From: Sandaracinaceae bacterium | GTDB lineage: Bacteria; Myxococcota_A; Polyangia; Polyangiales; Houyiibacteriaceae | Direction of reading: 5' to 3' | NCBI GenBank assembly: GCA_016706685.1 | Contig: JADJJE010000030.1 | Location: 1 to 64,000, forward strand | DNA length: 64,000 nt | Shown here: one piece after another, positions 1 through 8,837 of the stretch | Layout of the letters: every line of letters starts with the position of its first letter | Numbering within the stretch: the stretch's first letter is position 1 | Program-made: the position numbers and the translations under genes | Notes under the pieces: model-generated | What the model was told of the DNA's origin: nothing | Databases searched by the model: none | The model's input: only the letters and a program-made list of their open reading frames with translations

Positions 1-936
1 CCCGTAGGGCGCGGGGTTCAGCGTGCGCAGCGACGCGTACAAGTCGCTGGGCCGCACGTCCGTGGTGGCCCGGAAGGTCTGGCTCAACACCACCTCGAAC
101 AGGTCACCGCGCGCGAAAGCGTCGAGCGCGCTCCGCACCCCAGCCTCGAACTCGGCTTCGGTGTGGTCGCTCTCGACGGGGCCCAGGTGGCCGCCGCGCG
201 GCAGGTCGTCCGCCGCTCCCGCGACAGGTCTCGCGAGCCCGCGTGTGGTCGCCGTGCCCGTGGCCAGTTCGTAGGTCACGCGCTCGGCGCGCCCCTCTTG
301 GGAGTCCACGAACACCAGCTCGTCCGGGAGGTACAGCACCAGATCGCGCGCCCCGAGCGGCAGCGGCAGCTGTGAGCGTACGGGCTCGAAGCGGAACCCG
401 AGGCCGTAGCCGAACGCGCCGTACAGCCCCAGCAGCCCGTCGCCCGCGTGGCCCAGGTGTGCCACCAGGGCGCGCAGCAGGTCGAACACCGACGCCGACC
501 GGCTGCGCTCCTCTTCCGACTCCGGGGCCACCGCGGGGCGCACGCGCGCGCGGATGACGTCGTCCGCTATCTGCACGTCCATGAGCGCGCTGGTCTCGCT
601 CACCACGGGCAGCAGCATGCGCAGCAGGGCAGCCCCCCGCATGTTCAGGGCCGCGAGCTCCACGCGCTCGCTGCTGCACGTGATGCGCAGCGGCGGGTTC
701 ACCAAGCCGATGTCGTAGCGGCTGTAGCGCCCCGGGAACTCGAAGCTGGACCCGAGCAGCACGCCGGGCTGCGTGTCGAGCGCGCGCGCCATGGACGAGA
801 GGGCCGCCCGCGCCTCGGTGAGCGTGAGCGGCAGCGTGTGACGCTCGACGTGGACACCGCCACCGGTGATGTAGTGCGTGGTGGCGTGCGCTTCGAGCGC
901 GGGCGATGAAGCAGGGATGACGGACAGGGGCTGCAT
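1..936 (-). CDS. trpE: Anthranilate synthase component I, TrpE(G) type (partial, 3' end beyond window)
   Basis: Converts chorismate and glutamine to anthranilate, the first committed step of tryptophan synthesis. The visible 312 residues match the N-terminal half of the rhizobial TrpE(G) clade rather than E. coli-type TrpE. Diagnostic stretches are FEFPGRYSRYDIGLVNPPL, LGLYGAFGYGLGF, DLVLYLPDELVFVDS and ARGDLFEVVLSQTFRA, the last being the start of the chorismate-binding core. In that clade a glutamine amidotransferase (TrpG) is fused at the C terminus; here that part is outside the window, so the fusion is inferred. The ATG at 936 is preceded by AAGGAG eight bases upstream. A Trp leader peptide and terminator lie just upstream, so transcription is probably controlled by attenuation. 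Confidence 0.93.
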   Translation of the reverse strand, partial: MQPLSVIPASSPALEAHATTHYITGGGVHVERHTLPLTLTEARAALSSMARALDTQPGVLLGSSFEFPGRYSRYDIGLVNPPLRITCSSERVELAALNMRGAALLRMLLPVVSETSALMDVQIADDVIRARVRPAVAPESEEERSRSASVFDLLRALVAHLGHAGDGLLGLYGAFGYGLGFRFEPVRSQLPLPLGARDLVLYLPDELVFVDSQEGRAERVTYELATGTATTRGLARPVAGAADDLPRGGHLGPVESDHTEAEFEAGVRSALDAFARGDLFEVVLSQTFRATTDVRPSDLYASLRTLNPAPYG

Positions 937-1028
937 GGTCGAGACTCCTTGCCTCCCTCGCGCCCGCTGAAGTCCTCTCGCTTCGCTCGGCCGCCGGGAG
1001 GCGACCGGGGTCGCCTCTTCTGGGGCCG

Positions 1029-1060
1029 AAAACAGAACGGCCGCCAGAGGGAGGCGGCCG
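1029..1060 (-). terminator. trp attenuator terminator hairpin
   Basis: On the minus strand an 8-bp perfect GC stem (arms 1053-1060 and 1038-1045, 7-nt loop) is followed directly by the T-rich run TTCTGTTTT (1037-1029). It lies between the leader peptide stop and trpE, the position of an intrinsic terminator in an attenuator. A second strong hairpin without a T tract (arms 1009-1017 and 998-1006) follows it. Confidence 0.85.
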
Positions 1061-1099
1061 CGAACGATGACTGAGCAACGAATATCGCGCGGCGCCTCC
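1050..1099 (-). promoter_or_regulatory. trp antiterminator pairing
   Basis: GGAGGCGCCGCG (1099-1088), which overlaps the leader peptide stop codon, can pair with CGCGGCCGCCTCC (1062-1050) with a single bulge. The second segment contains the left arm of the terminator, so the two hairpins exclude each other. A ribosome stalled on the two Trp codons leaves the first segment free (read-through); one that reaches the stop codon covers it (termination). The pairing is seen in sequence; the mechanism is inferred from classical trp attenuators. Confidence 0.75.
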
Positions 1100-1146
1100 T
1101 AGGAGGTAAACCACCAGCGCGGATACGAGTTGATGCTGCGAAGCAT
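1099..1146 (-). CDS. trpL: trp leader peptide
   Basis: A 15-codon open frame reading MLRSINSYPRWWFTS, with two adjacent TGG Trp codons at positions 11 and 12 and a TAG stop, lies 162 bases upstream of trpE. Its stop codon overlaps the antiterminator arm, and the terminator hairpin begins 38 bases further on, so the spacing suits ribosome-mediated attenuation. No Shine-Dalgarno is visible. The only promoter-like sequence nearby would start transcription at about the A of this ATG, suggesting a leaderless leader mRNA. Tandem Trp codons, stop position and alternative hairpins together make this much stronger than a chance ORF. Confidence 0.85.
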   Translation of the reverse strand: MLRSINSYPRWWFTS

Positions 1147-1152
1147 GGCCAC

Positions 1153-1181
1153 AAGGTGGCGCACTACCCTGGGAGCGTCAA
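1153..1181 (-). promoter_or_regulatory. Candidate sigma70 promoter of trpL-trpE
   Basis: TTGACG (1181-1176), then a 17-bp spacer, then CACCTT (1158-1153) on the minus strand. The predicted start falls at about 1146-1147, the first base of trpL. The -35 is good and the -10 weak. The ilv leader has the same -35 hexamer and spacer length. Confidence 0.45.
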
Positions 1182-1216
1182 GTAGTCCGGTCTCGACCGC
1201 GTGCGCCCACTGGGCG

Positions 1217-3104
1217 TTAGCTCTCCGACACCACGATGACCTTGTCCGCCGTCGTGAACGTGATGGCGTCCGCCTTCTTCGGGTTCACCACCACGCCATA
1301 GGCCTGCGACGCGTCGAACGACTTGGCCGCGATGCGGTAGCCGATCGCGATCTCGCCGCGACGCCGCGCGGCCTCCACCACCGTGTGGAACGTCATGGCC
1401 TGCCCGGTCTGCACGTAGTGGTCCATGGGCTTCAGGTAGATCTCCGCGCCGTCCGGATCGAAGAGGTCCATGAGCACGGGGTACAGGTCCGCGTTCTCGG
1501 CGGTCTGGCACATCATCAAGCTCACCAGCTTCTCGCTCACGATGAAGTCGTCGGCTTGCGTGATCTCGGCCAGCTGCCGGTTCCGCACGTCGCGCATCTC
1601 GCTCACGATGGAGAAGTCGAGGTTCAGCCGCTCGCCCATCTCGCGCAGGTGCAGCAGCGTGACCAGCACGCGCGCGTCGGCCCGCTGCGCCGGGAGGTCG
1701 TCGCTGCACATCACCAGGATGTGGTCGAAGGTCTCGGGCTTGGTGGACTCGAGCACGCTGCGGTCCGTGGTATCGCCCGTGCGCACCTCGAGCCGCTGGG
1801 ACACGAGCGGTCCGATGGCCTCCTCCACGTGGCTGACTTCGGCGGTGTCGGCGACGATGCGCACGTACGAGCCGGGCGCCACGTAGGCGTCGAGGCCACG
1901 TACGATGGCGGGCACACCGTCGCTGAAGCCCAGCACGAGGGTGCGCTCGGTCTCCACCGTCTTCGGCGGCGCCTCCACGATCAGCGCCGCGTCGAATCTT
2001 CGGAGCGTCGGTGCTCGCCACCAGCGTGTCGTCGTCGCGCGAGATGGCGATGATGCGGTCGCCCTTCTGGATGCGGGTGTCGAGCGGCGGCAGCACGCGC
2101 GGCCCTTCGCTCGTGCGGATGCCGATGACGGCCGACTCGGGGTACAGGAAGAGCGCCTCGCCGAGCGTCTTGCCCACCAGCTCGGGCGCCTCCGCGATGT
2201 AGATTTCGTCGCCGTCGAAGTCGAGCAGCTCCGTGTGCACCACCGAGAGACCCGACTGTCGGCACGTCTGCACGGTGATGCGCGAGATGAGGTCGCCGAT
2301 GAGCACCACCGAGACCTCGGCCTTGCCCACCATCTTGGCGACCGCGACGTTCTTCTCGTCCTTCACGGCGGCCACGATGTGATACGGCTCGGCGCGCCGG
2401 TTGGGGGCGTTGGTGATGGCCAAGATGGCCTTGATGACCGTGATGTCCGGATCCTCGTCCTCGGGCGACAGCACGATGATGGACTTGGTGCCCTGCACGT
2501 TCACCATGTCGAGGTCGATCGGGTCGGCCGGATTTCCGGAGCGGCACACCACGCGCACGCGCCCCGTGTCGGGCACGCGGGCGCGCAGCTCGTCCTCCAT
2601 CTCCACCTTGTCGCGCTCGGACAGGATGACCACGCACGCGTCGCGCGCGTTCTCGTTGGCGATGGTCAGCTCTGAGAGCACGGTGTCGATGGCGGACGTG
2701 AAGCCCAGGATGAGCACGTGGTCCGACTCGATGACCTTCGAGCGCCCCTTGCGCATCTCGTCGATGCGCGCCTCGAGACCCGCGTTGAGCACGCCGATCA
2801 GCGCGGACACCACGAAGATGCCACCCAAGGTGATGGCGAAGTTGGTGAGCAGGAAGGGCCAGCTGCCCGCGTCACCCCCCAGGGCGCCTGCGTCCATGGC
2901 GCGCATGAGCGCGTACCACAGCGTCTCCACGAAGCTCTTGTCCGCGACCTCCTCGGGCATGATGCCGAAGGCGATGACCACGATGGCGTACACCACCATC
3001 ATCAGGAACGTGACCACCGCGAGCCAGGCGATCAGGGCACGCGTGCCCTTGGCCATGGAGTTGTCGAAGGCATAACGGAGGCGTTCTCGGACGGTCGGTT
3101 TCAT
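1217..3104 (-). CDS. CASTOR/POLLUX-related ion channel (frameshifted)
   Basis: Putative cation channel of the CASTOR/POLLUX (DMI1-like) group. Two N-terminal membrane segments (about residues 25-47 and 80-105) enclose a pore-like loop. A cytosolic tail follows with RCK/TrkA-N-like domains: HVLILGFTSAIDTVLSEL is one Rossmann entry and TLVLGFSDGVPAIVRGL begins the second. About 630 residues fits the bacterial family. The reading frame breaks near 1997: the upstream part runs to DAPKI and the downstream part resumes in another frame as FDAALIVEAPPK, a one-base indel. Both halves keep family sequence up to the break, so an assembly error is more likely than decay. I chose ATG 3104 over the in-frame GTG at 3122; neither has a good RBS. 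It lies just upstream of trpL on the same strand. Confidence 0.8.
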
Positions 3105-3238
3105 CGCGGCCACAGGTACCACGGAACGCCCGGTTCCACTTGTTTTGAAAAGTTACAGGCATCCTTCCTGTTCGCCCCACCTTCGGCGCCGAGGGAGCGG
3201 GGAGTTTGCCGCGTCGCTCGTGGTACCAATTCGAGACC

Positions 3239-3810
3239 ATGCCTCGCTGTCTCCCAACCATCATCGCCGCGTTCTTGGTCGCCTGTGGGACGCCCACCTA
3301 CACCGAGGGAACCTACGCCATGGCCACGGAGAGCCTGGACGAGTGGATCGCCCGAGCCGATGAGCCCTTGCGCAGCGAGCTGGCCGCGCATCGGGCCGAG
3401 TTCGATCGTCGCATGACCGCGCTGCCCACGGACCCTGCGGCGCGGTCGGCCGCCATTGGGGACATCTACACGGAGGCCATGGAGACGCGCTCGACCTACC
3501 AGGGCGCATCCTCGACGACCTTCGCTCGCGCGCCCGTCCCGCGCTCGCGGCGTCGGGGCTCATCGGCTACTGGTCGGACAACAACTATCGCCTGAACATC
3601 GAGGCGGACGGTCGCATGAGCTACTCGCGGAAGGGCCAGAGCACCCACATCTCGGGCGAGATCATCCGGGTGGATCCCACGGGGCTCCGGTTCCAGGTGT
3701 TTGTACTCGGGTCGGCGGACCGCGAGTTCAGCGTGGAGCACGCGCCCCGCATGGAGGGAACGCTGCGGGTCATCCGGGTGAACGGCAATATGCTGCGGTT
3801 CTGGCAGTGA
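3239..3810 (+). CDS. Small lipoprotein of unknown function (frameshifted)
   Basis: The start MPRCLPTIIAAFLVAC is a short lipoprotein signal with lipobox LVAC. The mature protein (about 175 residues) has no family I recognise; a helical N-terminal part is followed by a beta-rich part containing GYWSDNNYRLNIEADGR, resembling small lipocalin-like or META-type sheets. The frame shifts at about 3503: restoring one G in the run after CAG joins both halves (YQG-RILDDLRSRARP). The break in a G homopolymer suggests a base-calling error. It is divergent from the channel gene and about 40 bp upstream of the acyl-CoA synthetase. Confidence 0.6.
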
Positions 3811-3852
3811 CCCGGCGCGGCGCATCGCCCGGCGCGAAGTAGACTGCGCGCG

Positions 3853-5349
3853 ATGTCCGTCTCCGCCTGCCAGTTGCTGTTCGTTGCCGTAGACCCCGAG
3901 GGCCTCGCCGTCGAGTGCGGCCCCGTCCACTTCACGCGGGCGCAGCTGACGCAGCGGTCGCTGTCCTTCGCGACCCTCCTGCGCGACGCGGACATCCAAG
4001 CCGACGACCACGTGGCCTTGCTGTGTCGCAACCGCGCGGAGGTGCTGGAGGTGGTGCTCGGGTCGCTGCTGGCGGGCGTGTGGCTCACCCCCGTGAACTG
4101 GCACCTGGCCGCCGCCGAGATCCGCTTCGTGCTGCGCGACTCGGGCGCGAAGCTGGTGGTGGTGGACGAGGCGCACCGCGCGCTGGTGCCGGAGGGCGTG
4201 GCCACGTTGCTCCTCGGGCCCGAGTACGAGCGAGCGCTCGCCAATGCCCAAGCGCTCCCGCTCGACCTCACTGCTCCGCCGGGGGGCACCATGATGTACA
4301 CCAGCGGCACCAGCGGGCAGCCCAAGGGCGTGCAGCGGCAGCGCCCGAGCACGCTCCAGGCAGCGCTCGAGACCTACCGCGCCACCGCACGCCTGGTGGG
4401 CTTCACGGCTCCCGGCGTGCACTTGGTGCCCGGCCCGCTCTATCACGCGGCCCCGCTGCTGTTCGCGCTCTACGATGCGCTCTCCGGCTCCTCGGTGGTG
4501 GTCATGGACCGCTGGGACACCGAGCACTGCCTCGCCCTGCTGCGCGAGCGCGGGGTCACGCACGTGCACCTGGTGCCCACCATGATCGTGCGGCTGCTGC
4601 GCGTGCTGGATGCGCGCAACGAGCCCACCCCCACGGGGCTGCGCGTGCTCTTGCACGGCGCCGCGCCCATCGCGCCGGCCGTCAAGCACCAGGCCATCCG
4701 GCGCTTCGGGCCCGTGCTGACCGAGTACTGGGGCGCCACCGAGGGCGGCGTCTACACCCTACTGGACACGGCCGACTGGCTCGCCCACCCGGGCAGCGTG
4801 GGGCGCGCCCTGCCCAGCTTCGAGGTGTACGCCGTGGATGACGCCGGCACGCGCTTGGCGGCGAACGAGCGCGGCACCCTGGTGTGCCGTCACCGTCAGC
4901 TGAGCACGCCGTTCGTGTACCACCTGGCCCCGGAGAAGACGCGCGCGGCCTACGTGGCGGAGGGCGTCTTCACCGTGGGTGACCTGGGTCACGTGGACGA
5001 GCAGGGGTTCGTGTACTTGTCCGACCGGCGCAGCGACCTGATCCTGTGCGGAGGGGTGAACGTGTATCCCGCCGAGGTGGTGCGGGTGCTCGCCGCGCAC
5101 GCCCACGTGGCCGACCTGGTGGTCACGGGCACGCCCGACGACGAGTGGGGCGAGCGTGTGGTGGCCGTCATCGAGCCCACCGCAGGCGCCGTCCGCGCCT
5201 CGCTGGAGGCCGAGCTGCGGACGCTCTGCGAGGCGGAGCTAGCGCGCTTCAAGCACCCCCAGCGCTACGTCTTCGTGGACCAGCTGCCGCGCCTGCCTTC
5301 GGGCAAGGTGCGCACCCAGGACATCGCGGCGCTGGTGGCGCCCGGCTAG
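3853..5349 (+). CDS. AMP-dependent acyl-CoA synthetase/ligase
   Basis: A 498-residue ANL-superfamily adenylate-forming enzyme that would activate a carboxylic acid to acyl-AMP and then to the CoA thioester. The phosphate loop is MMYTSGTSGQPKGV (near residue 150). It has the adenine motif YWGATEGG, the hinge region GDLGHVDEQGFVYLSDR with CGGVNVYPAEVV, and the C-terminal catalytic lysine in LPRLPSGKV. The length is typical of medium/long-chain fatty acyl-CoA ligases; the substrate cannot be told. It starts at ATG 3853 and follows the small lipoprotein closely, possibly co-transcribed. Confidence 0.88.
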   Translation: MSVSACQLLFVAVDPEGLAVECGPVHFTRAQLTQRSLSFATLLRDADIQADDHVALLCRNRAEVLEVVLGSLLAGVWLTPVNWHLAAAEIRFVLRDSGAKLVVVDEAHRALVPEGVATLLLGPEYERALANAQALPLDLTAPPGGTMMYTSGTSGQPKGVQRQRPSTLQAALETYRATARLVGFTAPGVHLVPGPLYHAAPLLFALYDALSGSSVVVMDRWDTEHCLALLRERGVTHVHLVPTMIVRLLRVLDARNEPTPTGLRVLLHGAAPIAPAVKHQAIRRFGPVLTEYWGATEGGVYTLLDTADWLAHPGSVGRALPSFEVYAVDDAGTRLAANERGTLVCRHRQLSTPFVYHLAPEKTRAAYVAEGVFTVGDLGHVDEQGFVYLSDRRSDLILCGGVNVYPAEVVRVLAAHAHVADLVVTGTPDDEWGERVVAVIEPTAGAVRASLEAELRTLCEAELARFKHPQRYVFVDQLPRLPSGKVRTQDIAALVAPG

Positions 5350-5362
5350 CCGCGCTGTCACG

Positions 5363-5390
5363 GGATTCCCCCCCCTGTGCTGGGGAATCC
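5363..5390 (+). terminator. Hairpin after acyl-CoA synthetase gene
   Basis: A perfect 9-bp inverted repeat, GGATTCCCC (5363-5371) and GGGGAATCC (5382-5390), lies 14 bases after the stop codon. There is no clear T tract, so it may be a Rho-dependent pause or mRNA-end hairpin rather than an intrinsic terminator. Confidence 0.4.
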
Positions 5391-5460
5391 AGGAGCTTTC
5401 ACGGCGGGCCCACCCGTGGTACGTCCTCGCTCCGATTCGCCGCCGCTTCCGGCTCCACGC

Positions 5461-7320
5461 ATGAACCCCTCCATCCTGCCTCCCCCGCTCAATGCAGAGC
5501 GCGTCGACACCGCCGGGCAGTCGCGCGCGGAGCGCCTGTTCCCATTGTTGACCACGCTGCGTGGGTATAAGCGCAGCGACTTCCGGGGCGACTTCATCGC
5601 GGGCCTCACGGTGGCGCTGTTCACCATCCCACAGGGCATGGCCTACGCCCTCATCGCGGGTTTCCCACCGTCGGCGGGCCTCGCCACTGCCGTGGCCGCC
5701 TCCATCTTGGGGGCCGCGTTCGGCAGCTCCGAGTACCTCATCAACGGGCCCACCAACGCCATCGCCGTCATGATCGCCGGCAACGCGGCGCTCTTCGCCA
5801 CGCAGGGCGATCCGATCCAGGCCATCATCCTGCTCACGCTCATCATCGGCGTGGTGCAGACCATCGCGGGCCTGCTGCGCCTCGGGACCATGACGCGCTT
5901 CGTCAGCGAGTCGGTGCTGGTGGGCTTCACGGCGGGCGCCGGCGTCTACATCGTGGTCAACCAGCTGCCGGGTTTCCTGGGCGTGGCGCGCGCCGACGTG
6001 GTGCCCACGCTGTGGGGCTGGGTGCCCACCAAGTGCGCGCTCTTCGACTTCATGCGGCTGGTGAGCTCGCTGCACCACATCCACCTCGCCACGCTGGCGT
6101 TGGCTTCAGGCACGTTCGTGTGCGTGCGCGTCCTGCAGCGCCTCGAGCCCAGCATCGGGCGGCGCGTGCCGGCGCCCTTCGCCGCAGTGGTCATCGTGTC
6201 CGTGCTCGCGTGGCTGCTGGGCCTCACGGAGGACGGCACGCCGCACCGGGTGGCGCTCATCCGCGACATCGAGCCGCTCACCCGCTCGCTGCCTTGGCCA
6301 CGCATGCCCACCTTCGACGCCCCGTCGTTCCGCGCGCTGGCGCAGCCGGCGTTCGCCATCGGGCTGATGGGCGCTGTGGAGGCGGTGGCCATCGGCAAGT
6401 CGCTCGCCACGCGCATGGGTCAGCGCTTCGACGCCAGCCGGCAGCTGGTGGGCGAGGGGCTCTGCAACGTGGGCGCTGCCATGGTGGGCGGCTTCGCGGC
6501 GTCCGGGTCGTTCAGCCGCACCATGGTCAACTTCGAGTCGGGTGCCACCACGCGCATGTCGTGCATCTTCTCGGGGGCGCTGGTGCTGGTCATCGTGGTG
6601 CTGTTCGCGCCGCAGGCCAACGAGATCCCCACCGCGGCGCTGGCCGGCACGCTGGTGCACATCGGCCTCAAGCTGGTGGACATCGGCCGCCTCAAGGCCG
6701 TGTTCGACAGCACGCCCGGCGACCGCATGGTGCTGGTGGTCACGTTCCTGGCCGTGCTCTTCGCCGAGCACCTCGAGAACGCGCTCTTCATCGGCATCGG
6801 CACGTCCATCTACTACGCGCTGCGGCGCGCCGAGGGCTTCAAGCTGCGCGTGCTGCTCGAGGGCGAAGACGGTGTGCTGCGCGAGGACCCGGACGTGGAC
6901 CCCGCGGACATCGGGGACGTGACCGTGCTGAACCTGCAGGGCGAGCTGTACTTCGCGGCGGCCGAGGAGCTGGCGGCCGAGCTCACGCGCCAGCTGGACG
7001 CCAACACGCGCTTCCTGGTGCTGCGCGTCCAAGAGGCGTTCAACGCGGACGCCACCACGGTGGAGGCCATCGCCAGCGTGGCCGAGAAGGCGCGGGCGCG
7101 CGGCGGCCGCTTGATCCTGTGCGGCGTGCGCCAGAGCATGTACGGCGTGTTCGAGCGCGCCGGCCTGCTCGACAAGATCGGCAAGGACTCCATCTTCCAG
7201 ACCGAGCGCGACCTGCTGCAGTCCACACGGCGGGCCATCGCCTTCGCCCACGAGCTGTCGGCCAAGGCGGCGGAGGCGGCGGCTGCGGCGGAGGCTGCGG
7301 AGGCGAACCAGCGCAGCTGA
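5461..7320 (+). CDS. SulP family anion transporter with STAS domain
   Basis: Inner-membrane SLC26/SulP permease (sulfate, bicarbonate or other anion; substrate not assignable). About 619 residues. The N-terminal signature reads DFIAGLTVALFTIPQGMAYALIAG, and FAASGSFSRTMVNFESGATTRMS is the conserved segment near TM8. About ten to twelve membrane segments follow up to residue 445. A cytosolic STAS domain occupies about 480-590 (VTVLNLQGELYFAAAEEL and RLILCGVRQSMYGVFERAGL). The tail is an Ala/Glu run that looks like low-complexity sequence. Start at ATG 5461. Confidence 0.9.
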   Translation: MNPSILPPPLNAERVDTAGQSRAERLFPLLTTLRGYKRSDFRGDFIAGLTVALFTIPQGMAYALIAGFPPSAGLATAVAASILGAAFGSSEYLINGPTNAIAVMIAGNAALFATQGDPIQAIILLTLIIGVVQTIAGLLRLGTMTRFVSESVLVGFTAGAGVYIVVNQLPGFLGVARADVVPTLWGWVPTKCALFDFMRLVSSLHHIHLATLALASGTFVCVRVLQRLEPSIGRRVPAPFAAVVIVSVLAWLLGLTEDGTPHRVALIRDIEPLTRSLPWPRMPTFDAPSFRALAQPAFAIGLMGAVEAVAIGKSLATRMGQRFDASRQLVGEGLCNVGAAMVGGFAASGSFSRTMVNFESGATTRMSCIFSGALVLVIVVLFAPQANEIPTAALAGTLVHIGLKLVDIGRLKAVFDSTPGDRMVLVVTFLAVLFAEHLENALFIGIGTSIYYALRRAEGFKLRVLLEGEDGVLREDPDVDPADIGDVTVLNLQGELYFAAAEELAAELTRQLDANTRFLVLRVQEAFNADATTVEAIASVAEKARARGGRLILCGVRQSMYGVFERAGLLDKIGKDSIFQTERDLLQSTRRAIAFAHELSAKAAEAAAAAEAAEANQRS

Positions 7321-7390
7321 GGCCTCGAGGGGTGGTGGGCCGTCGAATGAGCCTTCGTTGCGCTCCCGGGGCCTCGTGCGACAGTCCCGC

Positions 7391-8803
7391 ATGGTCGACG
7401 CTCTCCCCCCGCCCGACGCGCACGCGCCGGGTGCCCGCACCAGCACGCGCAAGCTGACGGCGGGCCTGATGCTGGGCGTGGGCGTGCACGCCATGGAGGG
7501 CTTCTCCATCTACACCGCGCTGCCCGCGCTCACGCTGGAGCTGAACGCGCGCGCGCTCTACGGCGCGGTGATCACCACGTACTTGCTGGGCTCGCTGGTG
7601 GGCCTGGTGTGGGCCGGCGTGCACACCGACACGCGTGGCCCGCGTGGCGCGCTGCGGGTGGGCCTGGGCGCCATCGCGCTCGGGCTGCTGGGCGCCACGT
7701 TCGCGCCCGACATCTACTCGCTGCTGGTGTGTCGTTGCTTGCAGGGCTTTGGCGGCGGGGCGCTCACCACGGTGCTCTACGCCGCGGTGCACCGAGCCTA
7801 TCCGCGGGCCGAGCAGGCGCAGGTGCTGGCGCTGCTGTCGCTGGCGTGGGGCGGGAGCGCGGTGGCCATGCCCGGGCTGCTGGGTATGATCGTGGACCAC
7901 CTGCACTGGCGCTACGTGTTCGCGCTGGGGCTGCCGGTGGCGGGCCTCGCGGCCGGGCTCATCCTGCCTTCGCTGCGCGGCGTCGAGCACCAGCCGCGCG
8001 CGTCGCTCGAAGCGGTGACCGCGGACGCCCCCGCGCGCCCACGCAAGCGCGTGCTCGCGCTGGCGGTGACCACGCTGGTGGCCGGCGCGACGCTGGGTCT
8101 GCACGCGCCCACGTTCGCAGGCGTGCCCGGGTGGCTGCTGCCGGCGCTGGGTGGCGTCGCCGTGGTGGGCGGGCTGGTGGCGCTTTGGCCTGCGGGCGTG
8201 TTCCAGCTGCGCGCCGTGCTGCCGGCGGCCGTGGGCGTGAAGACGCTGGCCTGCGCGCTGTTCTTCGGCGCCGAGGCGCACCTGCCGCTGGCGCTCACGG
8301 ACATCCACCAGCGCGGCAGCACCTTCACCGGCCTGGTGCTCACCGCCGCCGCCATGGCGTGGTCCAGCGCCGCGTTCCTGCAGGCGCGCTTGCTGCCACG
8401 GCTCGGCGCTTCGCGCATCGCGCTCATGGGCGTGCTGGGCACCGCGCTCGCGGTGGCAGGGTTGCTCCTGCTGGTGGACCCCAGCGTCACGCCCTACCTG
8501 GCCCTGCCCATCTGGGCGCTGGGTGCGGCGGGCATGGGCATGGTCTACAACACCACGTCGGACTCGGCGCTGGCGGCCACGGGGGAGGGCGACTCGGGGG
8601 CCACCGGCACCGCGCTGGGCATCTCCGACTCGGTGGGCGCGGCCCTCGGCACGGGCGTGGCCAGCGGGCTGCTCAACGCGGCGCCCAGCCTGGGCGTGGG
8701 CCTCACGTGGGGCTGGATGGCGCTGCTGGTCCTGGCCGTGCCCATGGCGGTGGGGGCCAGCCGTCTCGGTGGGCGTCCACCCGTGGGCGCGCCGGTTTCC
8801 TAG
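7391..8803 (+). CDS. MFS transporter
   Basis: A 470-residue major facilitator superfamily protein with 12 or more hydrophobic segments. Family landmarks are the loop 2-3 region GLVWAGVHTDTRGPRGALRV, the TM4 start LLVCRCLQGFGGGALTTVLY and WGGSAVAMPGLLGMIVDHLHWRYVF in the TM5-6 region, as in DHA-type drug/proton antiporters. The short N terminus (Pro/Ala-rich, about 25 residues) is cytosolic. The next gene downstream begins 34 bp away; no substrate can be inferred from context. Confidence 0.85.
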   Translation: MVDALPPPDAHAPGARTSTRKLTAGLMLGVGVHAMEGFSIYTALPALTLELNARALYGAVITTYLLGSLVGLVWAGVHTDTRGPRGALRVGLGAIALGLLGATFAPDIYSLLVCRCLQGFGGGALTTVLYAAVHRAYPRAEQAQVLALLSLAWGGSAVAMPGLLGMIVDHLHWRYVFALGLPVAGLAAGLILPSLRGVEHQPRASLEAVTADAPARPRKRVLALAVTTLVAGATLGLHAPTFAGVPGWLLPALGGVAVVGGLVALWPAGVFQLRAVLPAAVGVKTLACALFFGAEAHLPLALTDIHQRGSTFTGLVLTAAAMAWSSAAFLQARLLPRLGASRIALMGVLGTALAVAGLLLLVDPSVTPYLALPIWALGAAGMGMVYNTTSDSALAATGEGDSGATGTALGISDSVGAALGTGVASGLLNAAPSLGVGLTWGWMALLVLAVPMAVGASRLGGRPPVGAPVS

Positions 8804-8837
8804 CCATCGCTAGGCGCGTCCGCTAAACGGTGGGTCC

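Noticed and set aside
998..1017. Second strong hairpin between trp terminator and trpE as another terminator
   Set aside because: Nine-bp stem but no T tract downstream; it may be an mRNA structure near the trpE RBS only.
104..1114. A 336-codon minus-strand frame covering trpE and its leader
   Set aside because: It is out of frame with the trpE homology and would read through the attenuator; translation is Arg-rich and unlike any family.
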